A stretch of 64,000 nucleotides of DNA from UBA1756 sp045130235 (GCA_045130235.1 JBGUPJ010000027.1:41429-105428); one strand, 5' to 3'. Counted from the stretch's first letter, positions 10,012 through 23,179 are shown. The notes: a model not told the origin generated them from the sequence alone. Program-made: numbers and translations.

Positions 10012-10603
10012 AAAGAACCCGACCAAACGCCAGCTGAAAGCCGGCAACCTGCTCAACCCGACCCCAGTGGTGATGGTGAGCTGCGGCGAAACGCCCGACG
10101 AGTACAACATTATCACCGTAGCCTGGTGCGGCACCGTGTGCAGCGACCCTCCGATGTGCTACATCTCCGTGCGACCGGAACGCCACTCCTACCCCATCCT
10201 CAAAGAACGAAAAGAATTTGTCATCAACCTCGTCAGCACCGAGCTGGCTGAACGCACGGATTGGTGCGGCGTGCGCTCCGGCAAGAAATTCAACAAATTC
10301 CTCGAAACCGACCTCACACCTGTAAGAGGCAGTGCGGTGAAAGCCCCTATGATATTCGAATCCCCAGTAAATTTGGAATGTGTTGTAAAACAGGTCATTC
10401 CGCTCGGAACACACGATATGTTCCTGGCTGAAATCGTGGCCGTTCACGCCAACGAATCCCTCTTTGACCCCCAAAGCGGCGCCATGCGATTAGAACGCGC
10501 CCATCTGGTAAGCTACTCCAATGGTCACTACTACGAACTGGGCAAGATTATTGGGAAGTTTGGTTTCTCGGTAGAAAAGAAAAACAAAGCCCAATCACGC
10601 TGA
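10004..10603 (+). CDS. Flavin reductase family (flavoredoxin-like) protein
   Basis: A 199-residue protein of the FMN-binding split-barrel family. Motifs include NPTPVVMVSCG near the N-terminus, VAWCGTVCSDPPMCYISVRP (FMN phosphate region) and the EFVINL segment. I chose the ATG at 10004, overlapping the end of nadK by 8 bases, because homology-like sequence begins right there. Members bind FMN and act as NAD(P)H:flavin reductases or flavoredoxins. Pairing with nadK fits redox cofactor metabolism, but the electron partner is unknown. Confidence 0.85.
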   Translation: MNKKNPTKRQLKAGNLLNPTPVVMVSCGETPDEYNIITVAWCGTVCSDPPMCYISVRPERHSYPILKERKEFVINLVSTELAERTDWCGVRSGKKFNKFLETDLTPVRGSAVKAPMIFESPVNLECVVKQVIPLGTHDMFLAEIVAVHANESLFDPQSGAMRLERAHLVSYSNGHYYELGKIIGKFGFSVEKKNKAQSR

Positions 10604-10623
10604 CAAGATACCACTTTTTTTTG

Positions 10624-10631
10624 TATCTTTG
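10624..10631 (+). promoter_or_regulatory. secA promoter -7 element (TATCTTTG)
   Basis: TATCTTTG then CCGCG lies 35 bases before the secA ATG. This is the same arrangement as at 212-219. Confidence 0.6.
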
Positions 10632-10665
10632 CCGCGTTTTATATAAAATGGAGATTTATTAAATT

Positions 10666-14454
<3,789 letters not shown>

Positions 14455-14467
14455 TCCGTTCGTCCAT

Positions 14468-14505
14468 AAAAAAGAGGCTGGTTCAATCGAACCAGCCTCT
14501 TTTTT
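14468..14505. terminator. Bidirectional terminator between secA and proS
   Basis: A perfect 17-base inverted repeat. The core GAGGCTGGTTC (14474-14484) and its complement (14489-14499) are flanked by six A and six T, with a 4-base loop. It serves the converging secA and proS transcripts. Confidence 0.93.
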
Positions 14506-14522
14506 ATTCAGCAATACACTGA

Positions 14523-15998
14523 TTAATACGCTCTTGCAAAAACCACACGCTGTTTGGAAGGCTTGCCTGTAAGAATGCATTTACCCTCCTCCAACGGGTT
14601 GTTGAACGGAATACAACGGATGGTAGCTTTCGCCAGCTCCTTGATCTTCTCTTCCGTCTCGGTGGTACCATCCCAATGGGCATACACAAAACCAGACTTG
14701 TTGTCCAGAATATCCACAAATTCTTCCCAAGTGTCAGCCTTACGGATATTGCTGTCGCGGAACTCCAACGAACGCTGGAAAAGATTGTGCTGGATGTCGT
14801 CCAACAATTTCTCGATGGTCTCATCCAAAGTATCCAATGCATAATTGGCCTTTTCGAGCGTGTCGCGGCGAGCCACTTCAGCTTGGTTGTTCTCCAAGTC
14901 GCGAGGGCCAATGGCCACACGTACCGGAACGCCCTTCACCTCATACTCATTGAACTTCCAGCCCGAACGCTGGGAATCGTCATCATCATATTTCACAGAA
15001 ATTCCTTTAGCCTTCAGCTTGGACATCAAAGTCATCACCTTTTCGGTAATAGCAGCTTTCTGTTCATCACTTTTATAAATAGGAATGATAACCACCTGAA
15101 TCGGAGCGAGCTTGGGCGGGAGCACCAGACCATTGTCATCCGAATGCGTCATGATCAAAGCGCCAATCAAGCGGGTAGAAACGCCCCACGAGGTAGCCCA
15201 TACATATTCGAGATTATTGCTCTTGTTCAAGAACTGCACATCGAAAGCCTTGGCGAAATTCTGTCCGAGGAAATGCGAAGTACCGGCTTGTAAAGCCTTA
15301 CCATCCTGCATCATAGCCTCGATACAGTAGGTGTCAATAGCTCCTGCGAAACGCTCGTTAGGCGACTTCACACCCTTCAGGACGGGCATCGCCATGTAAT
15401 TCTCGGCGAAGTCGGCATACACCTCCAGCATTCGAGCGGTCTCCTCGCGAGCTTCCTGCTCGGTGGCATGGGCGGTATGGCCTTCCTGCCACAAGAACTC
15501 GGCCGTGCGGAGGAACAGACGGGTGCGCATCTCCCAGCGCACCACGTTGGCCCACTGGTTGCAAAGCAACGGCAGGTCGCGGTACGACTGAATCCAGTTT
15601 TTGTATGTGCTCCAGATGATGGTTTCGGAAGTGGGACGGACAATCAGTTCTTCCTCCAACTTGGCCTCAGGATCCACCACTACGCCGGAGCCGTTAGGCG
15701 CATTTTTCAATCGATAATGGGTGATGACCGCACACTCTTTCGCAAAGCCCTCCACGTGGTCGGCCTCACGACTGAGGAATGACTTGGGAATGAACAGCGG
15801 GAAATAAGCGTTCACATGTCCCGTCTCCTTGAACATCTTGTCCAAAGCATCGTGCATTTTCTCCCAGATTGCATAGCCGTATGGCTTGATGACCATACAT
15901 CCTCTAACCGCAGAATTCTCTGCCAAATCAGCCTTTTTGACAATGTCATTATACCATTGCGAATAGTTTTCTGCGCGCGTTGTGAAATTTTTTGCCAT
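14523..15998 (-). CDS. proS: Prolyl-tRNA synthetase (archaeal/eukaryal-type)
   Basis: A 491-residue class II aminoacyl-tRNA synthetase charging tRNA-Pro. Motif 2 lies around WANVVRWEMRTRLFLRTAEF and motif 3 around RLIGALIMTHSDDNGLVLPP. There is no long editing insertion between motifs 2 and 3, and the protein ends with an aromatic tail (VVFARAY). Both features mark the shorter archaeal/eukaryal-type ProRS common in Bacteroidota. It is monocistronic, ends at the terminator shared with secA, and is divergent from the lipoprotein at 16107. Confidence 0.95.
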   Translation of the reverse strand: MAKNFTTRAENYSQWYNDIVKKADLAENSAVRGCMVIKPYGYAIWEKMHDALDKMFKETGHVNAYFPLFIPKSFLSREADHVEGFAKECAVITHYRLKNAPNGSGVVVDPEAKLEEELIVRPTSETIIWSTYKNWIQSYRDLPLLCNQWANVVRWEMRTRLFLRTAEFLWQEGHTAHATEQEAREETARMLEVYADFAENYMAMPVLKGVKSPNERFAGAIDTYCIEAMMQDGKALQAGTSHFLGQNFAKAFDVQFLNKSNNLEYVWATSWGVSTRLIGALIMTHSDDNGLVLPPKLAPIQVVIIPIYKSDEQKAAITEKVMTLMSKLKAKGISVKYDDDDSQRSGWKFNEYEVKGVPVRVAIGPRDLENNQAEVARRDTLEKANYALDTLDETIEKLLDDIQHNLFQRSLEFRDSNIRKADTWEEFVDILDNKSGFVYAHWDGTTETEEKIKELAKATIRCIPFNNPLEEGKCILTGKPSKQRVVFARAY

Positions 15999-16054
15999 TT
16001 TCTCCCTTTCTTTTTGAACTTTTTAGTATTTTTGTGGTCTTAAATTCAAGTTTG

Positions 16055-16088
16055 CAAAAATACAAAAATTATATCACCCAGCCGCAAA
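16055..16088 (-). promoter_or_regulatory. proS promoter
   Basis: Minus-strand TATTTTTG at 16055-16062 with TTTG at 16085-16088. The spacer of 22 bases is slightly long. It lies 57 bases before the proS ATG. Confidence 0.5.
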
Positions 16089-16106
16089 CAGAAAGGAGAT
16101 AAAGTT

Positions 16107-18242
16107 ATGAAAAAGTTAGTGTTTTTATCCGTCTTTGCGTTAGCCATACTGGCAACTTCTTGTAAATTAGAGTCATTGACCTACTACGATGACATCTATA
16201 GTAGTTCGACCGATGCACAATATGTTCGTCCTAACCCGACTTCATCCAACTATTCGAACTCAAATGCCGCGCCCAACAATGCGAACAATTCCTACAATAA
16301 TGCGGCGAACTCCAACAATTATAACAACAATTACAACAACAACAGTAACAATAACAATGTAACGTATTATTACGATGAAGAGACTGGGTTGTATTACGAT
16401 GCCAACAGCAACACGTATTACGACCCCAATACGGGCAATTACTATTCCGGAACCTCTTCCAACTCCAACTCGTACTCTGATGGCAACGGCAACACGTACA
16501 TCACGAACAACTACTATTTCGATGACGACAGTTACTACGATTACTACTACACCTCACGTATCCGTCGTTTCCACTCCTGCTGCGACTACGGCTGGAGCTA
16601 CTACGATCCGTACTTCACCAACCACTATTGGTACAGCTATGATCCCTCTTGCTGGGGTGTGAGCATCTACCTCGGTTATAACTGGTGGTGGCCGACCTAC
16701 TACTATCGTCCGTACTACTACGATTATGGCTACTACCACTATGGTTTCAACTATGGCTGGGGCTGGAGCTGCCATCACCCCTACCACCACCATCACCACT
16801 TCGGATGGTACAACGATCCCTACTACTATGGCTATCACTACGGACATTATGGCTATCACCATGGATACCACAACGGCTATCATCACGGCTATCACAATGG
16901 ATACCTCAACGGATACTATGATGGATATTACGCTGGAAGCCATGCAGGCTACTATCACAACAACTTCGACCACAATGGTTCCTTCTACATTGGACATAGA
17001 GAAACAGCTTCCTCCACCAACTCAGGAAGCAATGGCAGAGGCAGACGTCCCAACGGTTACGGCAACAACGGCGGCGTAGCTGAATATAAGACCGAACCCA
17101 GCAGCGGAGGTGCCTCCTCCATCCGCACCGTAACGCCCACCAGCTTCAACGAACGCTACGATGCTCTTGCCTCAACTACCGGCAGCTCCAACAGAGAGAG
17201 CAACAATACTGGCAGAGTGAACAACAGCAACGACAAGGTGAACAACAATACGGCCAGAGAGAGCAACGTCACACCTGCGAACAACAACAATAATGATAGA
17301 GTGGCCAATCCCTCCAACAACAATGCCAGAGAGAACAACAGCACAGTTGCTCCAGACAACAACGCCAACCGTGTGGTCACCCCCAACAACAACGGCAATG
17401 CCAGAGAGAACAACAGTACGGTTACTCCGAACAACAACTACAACAACAACTCCAGTCGAGTGAACAACCCCAATAACAACTACAATAATAATAATACCGT
17501 TACTCCCAACAACAATTATAATAACAATTCTGACAGAGTGACTACTCCCTCTAATAACAACTACTACAATAATAACAACAACGATAGAGTGACCACTCCT
17601 TCTAACAACAACTATAATAACAACACGAGTCGTCCCAGTAGCGTAACGGCACCTGCTCCCAGCAACAACAACCGCACTCCGCTGCCTTCAAATTACAACA
17701 ATAACAATTCATCCAACAGATCTTCCAACACTTACAATAGCAGCAACTCCTACAACAATTCTTCCTCCAACAATTCATCCAGCTACAGCAGACCGGCAAG
17801 CAGCTCCAACACTTACAACAGCAGCAACTCTTACAACAACAATTCTTCTTCCAGCAGCTCATCCAGCTACAGCAGACCGTCTAACAACAATTCATCAAGC
17901 AGCAGCTCATCCAGCTACAGCAGACCGTCTAACAACAGCTCTTCATCAAGCAGCTCCTCCAGCTATAGCAGACCTTCCAGCTCATCTTCCAGTCACTCAT
18001 CTTCCAGCAGTTCATCCAGCTACAGCAGACCTTCCAGTTCCTCTTCCAGCAGCACCCGCTCATCCTCATCCAGCAGCCGTCCGTCCAGCTCTTACAATAG
18101 TTCTTCCAGCCACAGCAGTCACTCCAGCTCTTCCAGCTCATCCTCCCGTTCAGGCGGCAGCTACAGCGGAGGCTCGCACTCATCAAGCAGCTCTCACTCC
18201 AGTGGTTCACATTCCAGCAGCTCTTCATCATCCAGAAGATAA
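16107..18242 (+). CDS. Very low-complexity lipoprotein (Asn/Tyr/His/Ser-rich)
   Basis: A 711-residue protein with a lipoprotein signal; the lipobox LATSC puts the lipidated cysteine at residue 19. The body divides by composition. Residues 45-85 are Asn-rich; 88-113 have YYD...YYDPNTGNYY units; 130-290 are extraordinarily rich in Tyr, Trp, His and Gly (HHGYHNGY-type units). Residues 335-540 are Asn-rich with recurring ARENNSTVTPNN units, and about 545-711 are mostly Ser with SSSYSRPS repeats. I recognise no globular domain. It is probably exposed on the cell surface. Composition suggests an intrinsically disordered, aromatic-rich sticker-and-spacer protein that could adhere, phase-separate or bind metal; these are inferences. 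An 8-base gap separates it from a second lipoprotein. Confidence 0.85.
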   Translation: MKKLVFLSVFALAILATSCKLESLTYYDDIYSSSTDAQYVRPNPTSSNYSNSNAAPNNANNSYNNAANSNNYNNNYNNNSNNNNVTYYYDEETGLYYDANSNTYYDPNTGNYYSGTSSNSNSYSDGNGNTYITNNYYFDDDSYYDYYYTSRIRRFHSCCDYGWSYYDPYFTNHYWYSYDPSCWGVSIYLGYNWWWPTYYYRPYYYDYGYYHYGFNYGWGWSCHHPYHHHHHFGWYNDPYYYGYHYGHYGYHHGYHNGYHHGYHNGYLNGYYDGYYAGSHAGYYHNNFDHNGSFYIGHRETASSTNSGSNGRGRRPNGYGNNGGVAEYKTEPSSGGASSIRTVTPTSFNERYDALASTTGSSNRESNNTGRVNNSNDKVNNNTARESNVTPANNNNNDRVANPSNNNARENNSTVAPDNNANRVVTPNNNGNARENNSTVTPNNNYNNNSSRVNNPNNNYNNNNTVTPNNNYNNNSDRVTTPSNNNYYNNNNNDRVTTPSNNNYNNNTSRPSSVTAPAPSNNNRTPLPSNYNNNNSSNRSSNTYNSSNSYNNSSSNNSSSYSRPASSSNTYNSSNSYNNNSSSSSSSSYSRPSNNNSSSSSSSSYSRPSNNSSSSSSSSSYSRPSSSSSSHSSSSSSSSYSRPSSSSSSSTRSSSSSSRPSSSYNSSSSHSSHSSSSSSSSRSGGSYSGGSHSSSSSHSSGSHSSSSSSSRR

Positions 18243-18250
18243 GACAAGCG

Positions 18251-18667
18251 ATGGACCCACGGATCATAGGCATCATCACACTAACTTCTATAACCTTAGC
18301 CTCCTGCAAAATATCGCAGGAGGCTTATTTGCGTCCAGACGACCCGTGGTCACAATATGAGAAGGCGATTGACGCGTCGCAGAGTTGCGAGCAAATTCAT
18401 TCCGCATACATCGCTTTTTGCAAGCGGATTGTAGCATTAGACGGACACATTTCCTCAAACGAATGGAAATCGCATGTGAAAACCACCACTTTTTTGGAAC
18501 GAAAAATCAACAGGAAGTCACGCCGCTATTGCGGATGCCGTTACTTTGACCATTTATGGGATGACTCCCCGATGGAAGAAGGTGAAGGAATACTTCCGCA
18601 GGACGACTTCGACTACGAGCAGTGGGAGGATAATTTTGACTATGACGAATTTGATGCGACACGATAA
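18251..18667 (+). CDS. Small lipoprotein of unknown function
   Basis: A 138-residue protein with a short signal and lipobox LASC (lipidated Cys19). The mature part has a helical segment with conserved-looking Trp and Cys (PWSQYEKAIDASQSCEQIHSAY), a basic CGCRYF motif and a strongly acidic Asp/Glu/Tyr tail. It begins 8 bases after the low-complexity lipoprotein and is probably co-expressed. An acidic small partner beside a His/Tyr-rich one may be meaningful, but I do not recognise the family. Confidence 0.65.
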   Translation: MDPRIIGIITLTSITLASCKISQEAYLRPDDPWSQYEKAIDASQSCEQIHSAYIAFCKRIVALDGHISSNEWKSHVKTTTFLERKINRKSRRYCGCRYFDHLWDDSPMEEGEGILPQDDFDYEQWEDNFDYDEFDATR

Positions 18668-18691
18668 AAAGATAATAACAAAACAGACAAT

Positions 18692-18985
18692 ATGAAAGCA
18701 GTATTCATCTCATTTTACAAGGCATTCTACACTGAAATGATAGAAGCATTGGACAGATTAGACATTCGTGGATTCACCTTCTGGGAAGAGGTTCAGGGGC
18801 GTGGCAGTGAGACGGGCGAACCGCACTATGGCACGCACGCTTGGCCAACTCTCAACTCTGCCATACTCACCTTTATTCCCGAAGAGAAAGTGGCTCCGCT
18901 CATGGACGAAATCCATCGTTTGGATGCCAGCGCACCGCAGCAGGGCATCCGCGCCTTTGTGATGCCTGTGGAGCAAATGTCGTAA
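18692..18985 (+). CDS. PII-like signalling protein
   Basis: A 97-residue protein resembling the small PII/GlnB-like trimeric family: an alternating beta-alpha pattern, MKAVFISFYKAFYTEMIEALDRL, then a loop with GRGSETGEPHYGTHAWPTLNSAIL, then EEKVAPLMDEIHRL and a last strand RAFVMPVEQ. The canonical uridylylated T-loop Tyr motif of GlnB is not obvious, so the effector is unknown. It precedes the dehydrogenase by 3 bases and leads a three-gene set. Confidence 0.7.
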   Translation: MKAVFISFYKAFYTEMIEALDRLDIRGFTFWEEVQGRGSETGEPHYGTHAWPTLNSAILTFIPEEKVAPLMDEIHRLDASAPQQGIRAFVMPVEQMS

Positions 18986-18988
18986 CCG

Positions 18989-19945
18989 ATGTCCGAATCC
19001 GTGAAACGAAAAGTCATCATTGTGGATCGTACCGCACCCTCGTTACAGGAGGGACTGCGTGCGCATGGATACGACTGCGAGACGCGCACCGACCTGACCT
19101 ACGACGACTTTTGCAGGATGGACGATGACCTGTACGGTCTGGTCATCCGCAGTCGTTTTCGGGTGGATGCGCCATTGCTCGACACCAAACGGCACCTCCG
19201 CTTCATTGTGCGGCTCGGTTCCGGTGTGGAGAACATCGACACCGGCTATGCCACCCGCTGCGGTATTGTCTGCATGAGCACACCGGAAGGCAACGCACAG
19301 TCGGTGGCGGAACATGCACTCGGTTTACTGATGGCGGCTCTGCGTCACATCGCCCGCGCCGACCATGAGGTGCGCGACGGAGCCTGGCGGCGGGAAGCCA
19401 ACAAAGGACGCGAACTGGCCTCCCAGAAAATCGGCATCATAGGCTATGGTCATACCGGACCGACCTTCGCCCGCATTCTGAAGAACTTCGGCTGCGAAAT
19501 TTTCGTTTACGACAAGTTTCGTACCGACATCACAGATAATTTCGTTCATGTAACCACATTGGAGGAAATTCAGCAAAAATGCAATGTCATCTCACTACAC
19601 ATCAATTATTTGCCTGAAAATCATCATCTAGTAAATGAAACTTTTCTCGCAAAAGTTCAAGAAGGTGTCATTCTTCTCAATACCTGTCGGGGCAGTGTGG
19701 TGGACACGGCTGCGTTGGTACAAGCAGCAAAGAGCGGACAGGTGAGTTGCGCGGCATTGGATGTGCTGGAGTACGAGTCGGTACGGCTACAAATCCCGCC
19801 TAAAGAGAAGTGGGACGAAGCGCTGACCGCCCTTTCCCATCTCGACAATGTGATTCTCACGCCTCATATTGCCGGACAGACCTTCGAGGCCGAGCAACGG
19901 CATGCCGACATCGCCTTACAGAAAATTCTAAACCTGAAGGCATGA
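18989..19945 (+). CDS. D-isomer-specific 2-hydroxyacid dehydrogenase (SerA-like)
   Basis: A 318-residue NAD-dependent oxidoreductase. The Rossmann glycine motif is IGIIGYGHTG (about 147-156). The family catalytic triad is Arg234 in NTCRGS, Glu261 in LDVLEYES and His293 in LTPHIAG. The length fits short phosphoglycerate dehydrogenases and hydroxypyruvate or lactate-type enzymes; there is no C-terminal ACT domain. Substrate cannot be set from sequence alone, and 3-phosphoglycerate is one candidate. Its TGA overlaps the ATG of the ABC exporter (ATGA). Confidence 0.87.
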   Translation: MSESVKRKVIIVDRTAPSLQEGLRAHGYDCETRTDLTYDDFCRMDDDLYGLVIRSRFRVDAPLLDTKRHLRFIVRLGSGVENIDTGYATRCGIVCMSTPEGNAQSVAEHALGLLMAALRHIARADHEVRDGAWRREANKGRELASQKIGIIGYGHTGPTFARILKNFGCEIFVYDKFRTDITDNFVHVTTLEEIQQKCNVISLHINYLPENHHLVNETFLAKVQEGVILLNTCRGSVVDTAALVQAAKSGQVSCAALDVLEYESVRLQIPPKEKWDEALTALSHLDNVILTPHIAGQTFEAEQRHADIALQKILNLKA

Positions 19946-21765
19946 AGCAGTTTCGGCGAGTTCTTACTTATCTCCGTGATTTCAAGATAAATATCGTATT
20001 GATATTCTTCTTTAACCTTTGCTATGCCATCTTCTCCGTTTTCTCTCTTTCGATGGTGGCGCCGTTTCTTTCAGTACTTTTCGGCAATGGCGCTACGATA
20101 ACCGAACGCCCGGATTTCTCGTTGAATGCCAATGACATCCTGAACACCTTCTACTATTACATGGGGATCATCATCCATGATTACGGACAGTTTTATGCGC
20201 TGGTATTCATTGCCATCACAATGATTATCAGCACATTATTTTCAAACCTATTCCGCTATCTTGCTCTCTATGTTAATGCGCCCATACGCGCTGGTATCTC
20301 AAAAGCTTTGCAACAAGATGTCTATCACCGGTTGCTTATCCTTCCGCTTTCGTTCTACAATCGGCAGAAAAAAGGCGATATACTCAACCGTATCGGTTCC
20401 GACGTTCAGGAGGTGGAATGGTCGGTGGTTTGCAGTTTACAGATGTTTTTCAGGGATCCCATCCTTGTGGTTGTCTTTCTCATCACCCTGTTCTCCATCA
20501 GCTATAAGCTCACCCTCATCTCACTTATCATTCTTCCCCCAGCTGGGATATTGATTGCGAAGATAGGAAAGAGCATCAAGAAAAATTCAACTGAAGCTCA
20601 ACAGATTTTAGGAAGAATGTCATCTGCATTTGATGAGGCCATCAGCGGATTACGCATTATACAGGGGCATACAGCAGCCCATTATGCCGACAAGAGATTC
20701 GGCAAGATGAACGACCGCTTTTTTGTGCTGAATCGGCGCATCTTCCGGAAAACGGAAATCGGCGCGCCATTAGTAGAGTTTCTGTGTATATTTGCGTTAG
20801 TCATCGTTCTGCTTTTGGGTGGCCGTTTTGTTATTTCCGACACGATGATGACGGGAGAGAAACTCATCATGTTTATTGTGATTTTCGCGCGCATCATCCC
20901 GCCAGCACAAACCATTGTGTCAGCGTACTATACCATCCAGAAGGGCATGGCCTCCGCAGAGCGTATCTTCCAGGTGATCGATGCCGACGAAGTGATTGAG
21001 GAGGACAAAGAACCTATTGCCAAAAAGACTTTTGAGGACAAAATTGAGTACCAACATGTGCATTTTTCTTATCGCGATGATGGAAGCGAAGAGGTACTCA
21101 ACGACATCAGTTTTACCTTAGAGAAGGGCAAAACCGTGGCATTAGTAGGGGCTTCTGGGAGCGGAAAATCAACCATTGTTGATTTGTTGCCGAGATTTTA
21201 TGATGTAAAAGAAGGCCAAATTCTTATTGATGGAATTGATATAAGAAAATTGATAATCAGTGATTTGCGAGGAATCTTCGGCATTGTCAACCAAGACATC
21301 ACTTTGTTTAACGACACGGTGTACCACAACATTGCCTTCGGCAAAGAGGGTGTGACACGCGAGATGGTGGAGGAGGCGGCGAAGACTGCGTTGGCGCACG
21401 ACTTCATCATGGAGATGGCCGATGGTTACGACACGGTGATTGGCGACCGCGGCATGATGCTGTCGGGCGGTCAGCGGCAGCGGTTGAGTATTGCACGGGC
21501 CGTGCTGCAGAACCCTCAGGTGCTGATCTTGGACGAGGCCACCTCAGCGCTCGACACCGAATCGGAATATACGGTACAGCAGTCGCTGCAACGCTTGATG
21601 GAGGGGAGAACCACGATAGTGGTGGCGCACCGTTTGTCCACCATCCGGCGAGCCGATGAAATCCTCTTTGTGCAGGGCGGCCGCATCATTGAACGAGGCA
21701 CCCATGACGAGCTGATAGCCCTCGGCGGTGAATATGCCAAATTCTGCGCATTGCAGGAAGGATAG
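19942..21765 (+). CDS. ABC exporter, MsbA-like (fused membrane and ATPase domains)
   Basis: A 607-residue half-transporter. Six transmembrane helices fall in residues 1-330. The nucleotide-binding domain then carries Walker A GASGSGKS, signature LSGGQRQR, Walker B VLILDEATSALD and the switch His in VAHRLST. MsbA-type exporters flip lipid A core or related lipids, or export drugs and peptides. I chose the ATG at 19942, overlapping the dehydrogenase stop by 4 bases, because the membrane domain starts there. Its end is 9 bases from the end of convergent queA. Confidence 0.9.
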   Translation: MKQFRRVLTYLRDFKINIVLIFFFNLCYAIFSVFSLSMVAPFLSVLFGNGATITERPDFSLNANDILNTFYYYMGIIIHDYGQFYALVFIAITMIISTLFSNLFRYLALYVNAPIRAGISKALQQDVYHRLLILPLSFYNRQKKGDILNRIGSDVQEVEWSVVCSLQMFFRDPILVVVFLITLFSISYKLTLISLIILPPAGILIAKIGKSIKKNSTEAQQILGRMSSAFDEAISGLRIIQGHTAAHYADKRFGKMNDRFFVLNRRIFRKTEIGAPLVEFLCIFALVIVLLLGGRFVISDTMMTGEKLIMFIVIFARIIPPAQTIVSAYYTIQKGMASAERIFQVIDADEVIEEDKEPIAKKTFEDKIEYQHVHFSYRDDGSEEVLNDISFTLEKGKTVALVGASGSGKSTIVDLLPRFYDVKEGQILIDGIDIRKLIISDLRGIFGIVNQDITLFNDTVYHNIAFGKEGVTREMVEEAAKTALAHDFIMEMADGYDTVIGDRGMMLSGGQRQRLSIARAVLQNPQVLILDEATSALDTESEYTVQQSLQRLMEGRTTIVVAHRLSTIRRADEILFVQGGRIIERGTHDELIALGGEYAKFCALQEG

Positions 21766-21774
21766 AGGGCAACG

Positions 21775-22998
21775 TTAATCCATATAAAAGTTGGCGTCAC
21801 CGTAGCTCAAAAATCTATAGTCATGGTCTATAGCATGAGCATAAATATCGCGCCAAGCATCACCCAAATAAGCGGAAATGAGCAACAACAGGGTGCTTTT
21901 CGGCTGATGGAAATTGGTGATAATGGCTCGCATCATTTTGAACTGATACGAAGGAACAATCATCAGACAAGTGGAAGCAGTGACGTAATCCAGTCCCTGT
22001 TCATCCAAATAGTGGAGAATAGCCTGTAAGGCATCTGCCACACTGACCTTTATGATGTCTGGATTTTCATACACCTCCCACTGCTCCACATGTAGTGGGT
22101 TGTACAAACCGAGTTTAAATTTGGCACCAATGATGAAAAGTGACTCCAAACTGCGAGTAACCGTGGTGCCGACAGCCACAATTCTCTTGTCAGCAGCGCG
22201 GAGGAGATGTTCCACCAACTCACGCCGTATGACGATTTGTTCATCGTGCATAAAATGCTCCCCAATCGTATCGGAGGTAACAGGTTTAAAGGTGCCGGCA
22301 CCGACGTGGAGCGTCACATATTCTGTTTCAATTCCCTTATTTTCAATTTCTTTCACCAATTCCTTACTGAAATGCAGCCCGGCGGTAGGGGCAGCCACTG
22401 AACCGTCGTAATGGGCATACACGGTCTGATAGCGTGTATCGTCCGCCGTTTCAGCCACCCGTTTGATATAAGGGGGAAGCGGAGTCTTACCATACGCCTC
22501 CACCCATTCGGCGAAAGTCACTCCTCCATCCTCCCAACTGAAGTACACCTCAAAGGCGTTTTCTATCTGCTGGCCTTTTTGAGCAGTCACCACCACTGTG
22601 TGCCCATTTACCACCACCTCAAAGGAGATAGGGTGTTTCCACCGTTTGGCATTTCCAACGAAACATTTCCATGTCACTGGACCGCATTGGGCGAGCGCAG
22701 CGGTAAGTTCTGTAGTAGGTTGAAGGGGTTCCAAACAGAAAATCTCAATGGAGGCACCATTTGCATTCTTCACCAACAACCGCGCATGAATGACCTTAGA
22801 ATCGTTGAATACCACCATCATGTCTGGCGACAGGAAATTGGGCAACGAAGCGAAGTCGCTGTCGGAAATCGCATGAGATTGCCGATGATAAACCAGCATT
22901 TTGGAAGTTGTACGCATTTCTTTCGGGTAAAAAGCGATGCGTTCCTCGGGCAAATCATAGTCAAAATCATCAATACGTATATTCTTCAGACAGGTCAT
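21775..22998 (-). CDS. queA: S-adenosylmethionine:tRNA ribosyltransferase-isomerase
   Basis: A 407-residue enzyme making epoxyqueuosine on tRNA from 7-aminomethyl-7-deazaguanine and the ribosyl part of SAM. Family features are an N-terminal FDYDLPEERIA motif, DSKVIHARL, PPYIKR, and the YDGSVAAPTAGLHFS segment. The C-terminus holds NFHQPKSTLLLLISA and DYRFLSYGDANFY. I prefer the start at 22998 over an ATG nine codons upstream because it directly precedes the conserved region. It lies downstream of tRNA-Trp behind a terminator hairpin. No clear promoter was seen. Confidence 0.96.
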   Translation of the reverse strand: MTCLKNIRIDDFDYDLPEERIAFYPKEMRTTSKMLVYHRQSHAISDSDFASLPNFLSPDMMVVFNDSKVIHARLLVKNANGASIEIFCLEPLQPTTELTAALAQCGPVTWKCFVGNAKRWKHPISFEVVVNGHTVVVTAQKGQQIENAFEVYFSWEDGGVTFAEWVEAYGKTPLPPYIKRVAETADDTRYQTVYAHYDGSVAAPTAGLHFSKELVKEIENKGIETEYVTLHVGAGTFKPVTSDTIGEHFMHDEQIVIRRELVEHLLRAADKRIVAVGTTVTRSLESLFIIGAKFKLGLYNPLHVEQWEVYENPDIIKVSVADALQAILHYLDEQGLDYVTASTCLMIVPSYQFKMMRAIITNFHQPKSTLLLLISAYLGDAWRDIYAHAIDHDYRFLSYGDANFYMD

Positions 22999-23075
22999 AA
23001 CAGGTATATGGTTAAATGCACACAATTAACGATAAGGGGAGAAAATAATAATAAGTAAAGGTGATGAGTTAAAAT

Positions 23076-23105
23076 AGAAAAGCGGCTGAAAATTTCAGCC
23101 GCTTT
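23076..23105 (-). terminator. Terminator after tRNA-Trp
   Basis: A palindromic AAAGCGGCTGA / TCAGCCGCTTT hairpin directly follows the encoded CCA of tRNA-Trp, with T-rich sequence after it on the minus strand. Confidence 0.8.
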
Positions 23106-23107
23106 GG

Positions 23108-23178
23108 CAGGGGAAGAGAGATTCGAACTCCCATCAATGGTTTTGGAGACCACTATTCTGCCCTTAAACTATTCCCCT
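23108..23178 (-). tRNA. tRNA-Trp (anticodon CCA)
   Basis: A 71-base tRNA. The acceptor arms AGGGGAA/TTCCCCT pair, the anticodon loop CTCCAAA gives CCA, and the T-loop is TTCGAAT. The discriminator is G and a 3' CCA is encoded at 23105-23107. It lies downstream of tuf, the usual Bacteroidota order, but secE and nusG do not follow. Confidence 0.95.
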
Positions 23179-23179
23179 G

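Noticed and set aside
17200..18240. AAC/AGC triplet runs, considered as sequencing or assembly artefact
   Set aside because: The reading frame stays open with varied codons for Asn and Ser and a proper lipobox at the start, so I treat it as a real gene.
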